From positions 1 through 11,888 of the forward strand of contig JAUVRS010000054.1 of NCBI GenBank assembly GCA_030597505.1: a DNA stretch of 11,888 bases. Reading direction: 5' to 3'. The stretch is from Desulfobacteraceae bacterium. GTDB lineage: Bacteria > Desulfobacterota > DSM-4660 > Desulfatiglandales > Desulfatiglandaceae. Shown here in pieces: positions 7,599 to 11,888 of the stretch. The position numbers and the translations under genes were made by a program. Each line of letters begins with the position of its first letter. Within the stretch, counting starts at the first letter, position 1. Below the pieces are notes generated by a model. The model did no database searches. It was not told the origin of the DNA and saw only the letters and a program-made list of their open reading frames with translations.

Positions 7599-8536
7599 GG
7601 CTGGATCCTTTCTGCGGCTCTAAGTATGGCACTTCGGGCCCTTGGGTTTTCCTCAAGCTCCTCCTGACCCGCTTTAAGCCCTTTTTTGAAAACACGTCTA
7701 AAAAAGGAAACCTTTCCGCAGGCACAGTCCGGAAAATCAGGAGGGCATGTACACCTCTGCTCCCAATTTACCATTGCCTGTTTCACGCGTCTGTCTTCAA
7801 GTGAATGATAAGAAAGAACAACCAGCCTGCCTCCCTTTATCAGCATGGCCGGTATTTTCTGCAGGAATGTCTCCAGATTTTCGAGCTCTGTGTTGACTGC
7901 AATCCTGAGGGCCTGAAATGTTCTGGTGGCAGGGTGTCTGGCCTTGAATCGAAGTGCCGGAGGATAGACCTCTCTGATAAGCTCCGCTAACCGCTGGGAA
8001 GTTTCGATGGGTTCCCTTTTGCGCGTCTTTATTATGGCCTTGGAAATTGATTTGGCCCTCCGTTCTTCGCCGTAATCCCTTAGGATACTTTCCAGCTCTC
8101 TGCCAGAGAGGTCGTTTACCAAATGGCGTGCCGTCACCGGGTTTTCGGGATCCATTCTCATATCGAGCGGTTCTTCCCTCCCAAAGCTGAAACCTCTACC
8201 CGACTTTTCAAGCTGGTAAGAGGACATCCCCAAATCCAGCAAGACACCCTCAACCCTCGTGATTCCCAACTCCTCAAGGACTTTGTCAAACTCAGAGAAA
8301 TTTGCCTGAGCGACAACGACCCTCTTGCCAAGAATGGCCAACCGCTGTCTTGACAATCTGACGGCATCCGGGTCGCGGTCCAGACATATCAAACGGCCTT
8401 TGTCCGTCAGGGCAGTCCCAATAGCCAGGCTGTGCCCGCCTGAACCGGCAGTGCCATCAACATATGTACCATCCGGGGTAGTGACCAGATGCTTGACGAC
8501 CTGCTCCACAAGGACCGGTTTGTGGGGATATTCCAA
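7595..8536 (-). CDS. rsmH: 16S rRNA (cytosine(1402)-N(4))-methyltransferase
   Basis: RsmH (MraW) uses S-adenosylmethionine to methylate N4 of C1402 in the 30S decoding centre. The 313-residue length is typical. Visible motifs are HKPVLVEQVV (5-14), the SAM-binding DGTAGSGGHS (27-36), LLDLGMSS (99-106), PLDMRMD (123-129), HPATRTFQALRIAVNTEL (201-218) and SYHSLEDRRVK (242-252). A CxC-x6-CxC cluster (C262, C264, C271, C273) near the C-terminus could bind a metal; similar cysteine pairs occur in many RsmH proteins. The start is TTG at 8536, 11 nt after the mraZ stop, with AAGG about 7 nt ahead. No ATG lies near the conserved N-terminus, so TTG is the best choice. The stop overlaps ftsL (ATGA). 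Confidence 0.97.
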   Translation of the reverse strand: MEYPHKPVLVEQVVKHLVTTPDGTYVDGTAGSGGHSLAIGTALTDKGRLICLDRDPDAVRLSRQRLAILGKRVVVAQANFSEFDKVLEELGITRVEGVLLDLGMSSYQLEKSGRGFSFGREEPLDMRMDPENPVTARHLVNDLSGRELESILRDYGEERRAKSISKAIIKTRKREPIETSQRLAELIREVYPPALRFKARHPATRTFQALRIAVNTELENLETFLQKIPAMLIKGGRLVVLSYHSLEDRRVKQAMVNWEQRCTCPPDFPDCACGKVSFFRRVFKKGLKAGQEELEENPRARSAILRAAERIQP

Positions 8537-8547
8537 TCGTTAGCCTT

Positions 8548-8985
8548 TTAAATCCCCAGTTCTGAAAGGGACTGACTAGCCTCAGAAAAACTCTCCTTAG
8601 CCCTCTGAAACTCCTCTTCCCACCTTTCCTTTTCCCAAATCTCAAATCGTTTTAATTCCCCTACAAGCACAACTTCTTTCTTCAGCCCTGCGATCTCCCG
8701 CAAGTCCGGCGGGATCGTTATTCGGCCCTGTTTGACTGGACTTTCCACTGCACCTGAGATAAAATATCTGAGATAGTTACTGGCGGCCAAATTGAACATG
8801 GGGAGGTTGGCCGCTTTTTCTTCGAGCACCTTCCAATCCTCCCTGGCAAACGCCCACAAACAGGCGTCATGATTGGTTACCACCAGCCAATCATCGGCTT
8901 TCTGTTCCAGCGCCTCCCTAAACCTGGCAGGAATGGCCAAACGGCCCTTACTGTCCAATGTATGCCTTGAACGTCCCCTAAACAT
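8548..8985 (-). CDS. mraZ: transcriptional regulator MraZ
   Basis: MraZ is a ring-forming DNA-binding protein with two SpoVT-AbrB-type half domains that regulates its own dcw operon. From ATG at 8985 it has 145 residues. The first motif is DSKGRLAIP (11-19) and the second is KQGRITIP (85-92); both give the fold its conserved turn. The acidic/aromatic tail (from about 117) is normal in length. A longer frame opens at GTG 9021, but the ATG is preferred: the protein then starts MFRG, as most MraZ proteins do, and GGGGGAG lies 7 nt upstream. The GTG at 9021 is itself one of the phased GTG triplets of the putative operator. It is the first gene of the operon, 11 nt before rsmH. Confidence 0.96.
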   Translation of the reverse strand: MFRGRSRHTLDSKGRLAIPARFREALEQKADDWLVVTNHDACLWAFAREDWKVLEEKAANLPMFNLAASNYLRYFISGAVESPVKQGRITIPPDLREIAGLKKEVVLVGELKRFEIWEKERWEEEFQRAKESFSEASQSLSELGI

Positions 8986-8992
8986 CTGGATT

Positions 8993-8999
8993 CTCCCCC
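8993..8999 (-). promoter_or_regulatory. mraZ ribosome-binding site
   Basis: GGGGGAG lies 7 nt before the ATG at 8985. It decides the mraZ start in favour of that ATG over the upstream in-frame GTG at 9021. The same bases form the last phased GTG box, so a repressor bound here would cover DNA encoding the translation start region. Confidence 0.75.
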
Positions 9000-9041
9000 A
9001 CTTTACGGGAAATTTTTCCACTCTGCGTCACATTGTGACAC
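8999..9041 (-). promoter_or_regulatory. putative MraZ operator: GTG triplets phased every 10 nt
   Basis: Read on the minus strand, GTG occurs with G at 9041, 9031, 9021 and 9001, an exact 10-nt period; the intermediate position (9011) is degenerate (TTC). The units read TTTGTGTCAC, AATGTGACGC, AGAGTGGAAA, a degenerate unit, and AAAGTGGGGG. Known MraZ operators are direct repeats of a short GTG/TGGG-type box on one helix face about 10 bp apart; in mollicutes the box is AAAGTG[G/T]. The array spans the putative -10 to the mraZ ribosome-binding site, as expected for autorepression. The repeat and phasing are seen directly; MraZ binding is inferred. Confidence 0.6.
9027..9039. repeat. 13-bp perfect palindrome over the mraZ -10 region
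   Basis: GTCACATTGTGAC reads as two 6-bp arms around a single central base at 9033. It coincides with the putative -10 hexamer and with two of the phased GTG boxes. It may simply result from those boxes, or be a separate operator for a dimeric regulator. The half-sites are in the order TCACA...TGTGA, opposite to a CRP site. Confidence 0.5.
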
Positions 9042-9059
9042 AAAAAACGCATTTGTCAA
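9032..9059 (-). promoter_or_regulatory. sigma70-type promoter for the dcw operon
   Basis: A perfect -35 TTGACA (9059-9054) is followed by a 16-nt spacer and CACAAT (9037-9032), a 4/6 match to the -10 consensus. Transcription would begin near 9025, giving a leader of about 40 nt before mraZ. The stretch immediately upstream (about 9061-9112) is strongly AT-rich with A/T tracts and could act as an UP element. The -35 is convincing; the -10 is moderate and overlaps a 13-bp palindrome and the first phased GTG box. Confidence 0.6.
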
Positions 9060-9166
9060 GCAAAAAGCGACAAAAATATCAAAAAAAAATATTAGTTTAA
9101 GCTAATTTAGGGTTAATTCAGAGAAGGGCTTCGACCCACAGACCGATGGGGAACCAAGGGCTGGGT

Positions 9167-9484
9167 CTATCTATTGGGGGGAAAGAAAACAAAATAGATT
9201 ATCGAAGTGATATAAACAACCAGGGAAAGGATACTCAGGGTCAGACCGGAATACGCATAATCCTTATCGCCCTTGTTGGGGATATGGGGGATCGATTTTA
9301 TGGATGAAACCAGGCTTCCCAAAAGGATTGCGGGGACAACAACAAAATATGGCAGTAAAAATTCTAATGACCTCAGGTCTTCCCTGACGATCAGCAGCAG
9401 GGCACCCGTCACTGCCGCGGCAACAAAGGGTAGCAGAAACCCTAAAATGGCCAGGTGATTGGTTTCTTTAAATTCTCGGCGCAT
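9167..9484 (-). CDS. unrecognised small membrane protein with three membrane segments
   Basis: This 105-residue protein is not one I recognise. It has a short charged N-terminus (MRREFKETNH) and three hydrophobic segments at about 11-33, 42-63 and 79-100, with a Lys/Asp-rich loop near 65-75 (HIPNKGDKDY) and a short C-terminal FPPNR. The first loop after segment one is acidic and basic (REDLRS). ATG at 9484 lies 30 nt after the lipid-kinase stop; there is no clear ribosome-binding site, so translation may depend on coupling. It shares strand with the kinase upstream and the dcw operon downstream, and is probably co-transcribed with the kinase. A role in the membrane is evident; a link to lipid phosphorylation is only suggested by position. 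Confidence 0.7.
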   Translation of the reverse strand: MRREFKETNHLAILGFLLPFVAAAVTGALLLIVREDLRSLEFLLPYFVVVPAILLGSLVSSIKSIPHIPNKGDKDYAYSGLTLSILSLVVYITSIIYFVFFPPNR

Positions 9485-9514
9485 ATTAATAAAATCGATA
9501 ATTTTCTAACGGGA

Positions 9515-10444
9515 TCAACCGCAGATAATGGGGAGGATCCGGGGGACAATCTCAACGATTACAGGCAATTGCCCCGGTTGTTCCCCATCCATATCCAGCA
9601 GAACCCGCTGATTTGAGGTGGCCTCAATTCGTCTCCCCACCAGTTTCCTGATCTTTTTGTGTTCATATATCCTGCCGTTATATAGTTTTGGCAGATTCCA
9701 AAAAACCCCGGGTTTGCTCAAGGCACCTATCTCCGTCACCTGAAAGAGACCGTCATCCACCAAGGCACCAGGGGCCACGCGCATACCGCCCCCGTGGTAC
9801 TGCCCGTTGGCAACGGCCACATTCCAACAGGTGACCTCCTTCTCAAAGCCGTCGTCCACCTTTAATAATATCTGTTTTGTATTGTAGAGCAAAATGGAAG
9901 CCAGGGTTGCCCATATAAAAGACACCAGTCCCCCAAATACCCTGGTGGTTCTGTTAACCCTATCATCCACTTCTCCGCCAAGCCCAAAACTGAGGACATT
10001 GTGAAAATAGCGACAAGACGTGCCCCCCTCATGATCCTGGAAAACAAGCCTCCCCAGATCTATTCGGCGAAAATTGCAACCCGCAATATTCTCAAGGGCC
10101 TTGTCAGGGTCCTTGGGGAGGGTCACGGTTCTCACAAAATCGCACCCGGTGCCTCGGGGTATAAAACCCAAAAGAAGATCGGGTTTGCGCAGTTCTCTTT
10201 CACCCATGAGCCCGTTAATCACCTCATTCAGGGTTCCATCCCCGCCAACGCAAACCACAATTTCGGCCCCCTCAACCACAGCCCCACGCGCCAACTCTGT
10301 GGCATGGCCGGGGCCCGTGGTTATCCGTGTTTTAAAAAAACCCAGCCGATCCTTTGCCCTGGCCCGGATATGAGGCCACTCCTTGCCCGTCAGGCCGTTG
10401 GATGAATGGGGGTTGACCACAAATGTTATCTTTTTGAAAGCCAT
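9515..10444 (-). CDS. diacylglycerol/sphingosine-kinase-family lipid kinase (YegS/DgkB-like)
   Basis: The 309-residue protein belongs to the DAGK catalytic family, whose members phosphorylate diacylglycerol or related lipids with ATP at the inner face of the membrane. The opening FVVNPHSSNG (8-17) and the nucleotide motif VGGDGTLNEVING (66-78) are diagnostic. The next motif, usually GTGNDFAR, reads GTGCDFVR (98-105), so the Asn is replaced by C101. GGGMRVAPGALVDDGLF (218-234) and the catalytic-site acidic motif DGE (286-288) are present, so the enzyme looks intact. ATG at 10444 has GGGGA a few bases upstream. Substrate cannot be told from sequence: phosphatidylglycerol, diacylglycerol and other lipid kinases share these motifs. 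It precedes a three-segment membrane protein. Confidence 0.9.
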   Translation of the reverse strand: MAFKKITFVVNPHSSNGLTGKEWPHIRARAKDRLGFFKTRITTGPGHATELARGAVVEGAEIVVCVGGDGTLNEVINGLMGERELRKPDLLLGFIPRGTGCDFVRTVTLPKDPDKALENIAGCNFRRIDLGRLVFQDHEGGTSCRYFHNVLSFGLGGEVDDRVNRTTRVFGGLVSFIWATLASILLYNTKQILLKVDDGFEKEVTCWNVAVANGQYHGGGMRVAPGALVDDGLFQVTEIGALSKPGVFWNLPKLYNGRIYEHKKIRKLVGRRIEATSNQRVLLDMDGEQPGQLPVIVEIVPRILPIICG

Positions 10445-10482
10445 ATCAATCCCCGGGAAAGCCTCTGTAGGCTCCAGAATAA

Positions 10483-10524
10483 GATTTTGAAATGATGCAC
10501 CATAAAAAGAACCATTTCAAAATC
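10483..10524. repeat. 12-bp perfect inverted repeat upstream of the lipid-kinase gene
   Basis: GATTTTGAAATG (10483-10494) is the exact reverse complement of CATTTCAAAATC (10513-10524), with an 18-nt spacer. The arms are AT-rich and there is no flanking T-run, so it is unlike a terminator. Its overlap with a promoter-like sequence suggests an operator or a 5'-leader hairpin. Confidence 0.6.
10492..10520 (-). promoter_or_regulatory. possible promoter for the lipid-kinase gene
   Basis: TTGAAA (10520-10515), a 17-nt spacer and CATCAT (10497-10492) give 5/6 and 4/6 matches to sigma70 hexamers at ideal spacing. Transcription would start near 10485, about 40 nt before the kinase ATG. The two arms of a 12-bp inverted repeat cover the -35 and the -10/start region. 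Confidence 0.35.
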
Positions 10525-10539
10525 GACAGAAGAGGCAAA

Positions 10540-10653
10540 ATGGCGGACGGCGCAGGGAATAAAAGAGAAGGTCTTGAGCCTTATCTTGAGCCCCACATTG
10601 AGCTTGGTACCTTTGACCAATCATCTATTGCACGAGACGTAACTTCTCAATAA
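10540..10653 (+). CDS. doubtful 37-codon ORF, divergent from the lipid kinase
   Basis: ATG at 10540 is preceded by AGAGG at a usable distance and opens a frame of 37 residues ending in TAA at 10651-10653. The middle is repetitive (LEPYLEPHIELG), encoded by phased 12-nt DNA repeats. I recognise no family. The stop lies inside the left arm of the 19-bp inverted repeat, so a mobile-element insertion or excision may have cut a longer gene. It could equally be a chance frame in noncoding DNA; expression is not supported by anything beyond the ribosome-binding-like bases. Confidence 0.2.
   Translation: MADGAGNKREGLEPYLEPHIELGTFDQSSIARDVTSQ
10572..10604 (+). repeat. short 12-nt phased direct repeats
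   Basis: TCTTGAGCC occurs at 10572-10580 and again at 10584-10592; a degenerate third copy (CATTGAGCT) follows at 10596-10604. The period is exactly 12 nt. On the minus strand they read GGCTCAAGA and lie upstream of the possible kinase promoter, so they could be regulator boxes or coding repeats of the small ORF. Confidence 0.4.
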
Positions 10654-10698
10654 GTCCGGGAGAAGTGACAGGATATATCGAACTTATTGAGAACTTAC
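10639..10698. repeat. 19-bp inverted repeat, possible mobile-element scar or MITE-like element
   Basis: GTAACTTCTCAATAAGTCC (10639-10657) pairs with GAACTTATTGAGAACTTAC (10680-10698) at 17 of 19 positions, including 12 consecutive perfect pairs, around a 22-nt spacer. The left arm can also pair locally: ACTTCTC (10642-10648) with GAGAAGT (10660-10666), so two mutually exclusive hairpins are possible. No transposase gene is present. The element sits between a truncated-looking ORF and a decayed gene, which suits an insertion/deletion scar. The repeat is seen directly; its origin is inferred. Confidence 0.55.
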
Positions 10699-10767
10699 CA
10701 CGGGCCCCCTTTTCTCCGGGTGTTTGCCATTTTACCCATAACCTTCTGCGCATAGCAAGCGCGCAAT

Positions 10768-11085
10768 TTGTTACGGATCATCTCACATGACATCTGGTTG
10801 CGCTCTTCCCGTTCCCGTAAGTCTTCGCCTGGGCGGTATTGCAAAAGTGTTGTCGCTATGGTAAATAGGGAAGACCTTTTTGAGACAGAGAAGGTGGTCG
10901 CTGTCATCTGTTATGCCGGCTGGATGCCGGCGTCGGCCGAGAAAGTAACAGGCCGCAAAGTGACCTCGGTGCCTGCAATCAAGGACGATCTGATGCACGC
11001 AGGCGCAAACTGGGTTGACGAGGAAGTGGTTGCGGATGGAAAGTTGATTATCAACAGGCTACAACCTTTGAACGTTGAACCCTGA
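10768..11085 (+). pseudogene. decayed C-terminal half of a DJ-1/PfpI-family protein
   Basis: The frame (TTG at 10768, next Met at 10858, stop at 11085) encodes a stretch clearly related to the second half of PfpI-type proteins: VVAVICYAGW, then TGRKVTSVPAIKDDL and HAGANWVDEEVVADGKLI. The family is usually about 170-190 residues, so the N-terminal half, including the conserved active-site Glu, is missing. The nucleophile-elbow Cys is kept (codon at 10909), but the next residue, normally His, is Tyr (TAT at 10912), a single C-to-T change. After INR (ending 11058) the expected C-terminus is replaced by residues encoded by a heptanucleotide repeat, which supplies the stop. Upstream residues from about 10828 look distantly alignable. 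It is most likely nonfunctional. Confidence 0.75.
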
Positions 11086-11094
11086 ACCTGGAAC
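11067..11094 (+). repeat. heptanucleotide tandem repeat (four units)
   Basis: TTTGAAC, GTTGAAC, CCTGAAC and CTGGAAC follow one another without gaps, each ending GAAC. The tract forms the abnormal end of the PfpI remnant and lies 56 nt before the DUF362 start. Such GAAC-ending heptamer tracts are, in my recollection, common between genes in deltaproteobacterial genomes; I cannot check copy number here. Confidence 0.65.
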
Positions 11095-11150
11095 CGCTCA
11101 CTTTAGGATAAATCAAAATTTGCAGCACTTTTCCAAATGGAGTCTGTGAT

Positions 11151-11888
11151 ATGAATTCTCCCATTTCCCGAAGAGAGTCTATCAAGCGGTTGTTGCGCTT
11201 GTCTGGAGGCGTTGCCATTACGGGAACAATGACGTGGCCGTTTAAGACGCCCCTTTCTGCCTGGGCCAATCCCGGGAAGGAGGGCTTTCTGGTTGAAGGA
11301 ACAGGGCAAACAAAAGGGTACTCTGTCAAGGACCTGACAAAAAAGGTATTTGATGCTGCAGGCGGGATCGAAAAGTTTATATCCAAGGGCGATGTGGTCG
11401 TCGTCAAACCCAATATCTCATGGGCCAGGGCCCCCCGGTTTGCGGCCACAACCAATCCCGAGGTCCTGGAGGCGGTTATTGAGTTATGCCTGGGTGCTGG
11501 TGCCAAAAAGGTCAGGATCGCCGACAATACCATTAACGAGGCCAGGCGCTGTTTTGCCATTACGGGCGCAGGGATGGTGGCAAAAAAAACCGACGCAGAT
11601 CTGATCTATCCCAGGTCCTCACTCATGCGAAACATGAAGATCGGGGGACGTCGATTGGATGTATGGCCGGTTTTTGTCCCATTAAAAGAGGCCGACAAGA
11701 TAATCAATCTGCCGGTGGCCAAGGACCATGTCTTGAGCAAACTGACCCTTGGGATGAAAAACTGGATCGGCGCTGTGGGAGGAAGAAGGAATGTTCTTCA
11801 CCAGGATATTCACCAGACAATTGTGGATCTGGCCCGATTCTTTAAACCCACCATCACCCTGATAGACGCCACCCGGATCATGGTGAAA
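11151..11888 (+). CDS. Tat-exported DUF362 domain protein, N-terminal part (runs off right edge)
   Basis: The frame is open from ATG at 11151 to the window end, giving 246 residues. Residues 6-12 (SRRESIK) match the twin-arginine signal, followed by a mildly hydrophobic stretch (14-30) and an A-W-A site at 37-39 where signal peptidase could cut, so the protein is probably exported folded, often with a cofactor. The body matches DUF362: VVVVKPNISW (82-91), TNPEVLEAVIELC (101-113), VRIADNT (121-127), LPVAKDHVLSKLTLGMKNWIG (187-207, interrupted by no gaps) and an H217/H221 region leading to ITLIDA (235-240). TGGAG lies 8 nt upstream of the ATG and an in-frame stop at 11109 bars a longer start. 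DUF362 function is poorly defined; some members are linked to iron-sulfur proteins. The C-terminus is outside the window. Confidence 0.9.
   Translation, partial: MNSPISRRESIKRLLRLSGGVAITGTMTWPFKTPLSAWANPGKEGFLVEGTGQTKGYSVKDLTKKVFDAAGGIEKFISKGDVVVVKPNISWARAPRFAATTNPEVLEAVIELCLGAGAKKVRIADNTINEARRCFAITGAGMVAKKTDADLIYPRSSLMRNMKIGGRRLDVWPVFVPLKEADKIINLPVAKDHVLSKLTLGMKNWIGAVGGRRNVLHQDIHQTIVDLARFFKPTITLIDATRIMVK

Larger units (their letters stand above)
10445..10767. other. gene-poor divergent intergenic region
   Basis: This stretch separates the minus-strand kinase from plus-strand remnants. It holds the kinase promoter candidate with its dyad, the 12-nt phased repeats, the doubtful 37-codon ORF and the 19-bp inverted repeat. 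Beyond 10698 I see only an unstructured segment before the PfpI remnant. No RNA gene or terminator is evident. Confidence 0.6.

Noticed and set aside
8986..9021. Longer MraZ start at GTG 9021
   Set aside because: It adds 12 residues not typical of MraZ, lacks a good ribosome-binding site and coincides with an operator-like box; ATG 8985 has a strong site.
9027..9039. CRP/FNR-type binding site
   Set aside because: The half-sites are in the wrong order and the spacing is one base; a CRP site needs TGTGA, six bases, TCACA.
9133..9167. Rho-independent terminator between the small membrane gene and mraZ
   Set aside because: GACCCA and TGGGTC can pair, but the stem is only 6 bp, the loop is long and no T-run follows on either strand.
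10001..10405. 134-codon plus-strand frame opposite the lipid kinase
   Set aside because: The kinase frame carries GGDGT, GTG-DF and DGE motifs; the opposite frame shows nothing.
11044..11056. GTTGATTATCAAC palindrome as an operator
   Set aside because: It lies inside the PfpI remnant and matches its expected coding sequence (KLIIN), so it is probably incidental.
11051..11560. 169-codon minus-strand frame opposite the DUF362 gene
   Set aside because: The plus-strand frame has a Tat signal, ribosome-binding site and DUF362 motifs; the minus frame ends in the heptamer repeat and lacks motifs.

Overview
The window reads as chromosome from a Gram-negative, probably deltaproteobacterial (Desulfobacterota-like) organism. 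The reasons are a full-length dcw cell-wall/division cluster, a MurE with the meso-diaminopimelate signature DNPR, a division transpeptidase ending in a PASTA domain, a Tat-exported DUF362 protein and moderate GC with AT-rich control regions. The taxonomic call is an inference from gene content; no rRNA gene is present.

Minus strand, about 9060 down to 1: a compact operon in the order mraZ, rsmH, ftsL, ftsI (PASTA type), murE, murF, a stand-alone receiver-domain response regulator, mraY and murD (cut by the window edge). Junctions are tight: ATGA overlaps at rsmH/ftsL and ftsL/ftsI, a murE/murF overlap, and 2 to 24 nt gaps elsewhere. The only looser one is ftsI/murE (56 nt), which holds a possible 15-codon ORF. 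The genes cover transcriptional control (MraZ), 16S rRNA methylation (RsmH), septal cross-linking (FtsL, FtsI), cytoplasmic peptide-stem assembly (MurD, MurE, MurF) and the first lipid-linked step (MraY). The receiver gene between murF and mraY is the unexpected member. A TTGACA promoter lies upstream of mraZ, followed by GTG triplets at exact 10-nt spacing that look like a MraZ autoregulatory operator.

Minus strand, 10520 to 9167: a diacylglycerol/sphingosine-kinase-family lipid kinase followed by an unrecognised small protein with three membrane segments, same direction as the dcw operon. A plausible promoter with a 12-bp perfect dyad precedes the kinase.

10445 to about 10820: a gene-poor stretch holding that promoter, phased short repeats, a doubtful 37-codon ORF and a 19-bp inverted repeat that looks like a mobile-element scar. 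It is followed on the plus strand by a decayed C-terminal half of a DJ-1/PfpI-family protein, which runs into a heptanucleotide tandem repeat (11067-11094). The plus strand then starts a DUF362 protein with a twin-arginine signal that continues off the right edge.

No tRNA, rRNA, CRISPR array, intact insertion sequence or convincing rho-independent terminator was seen.
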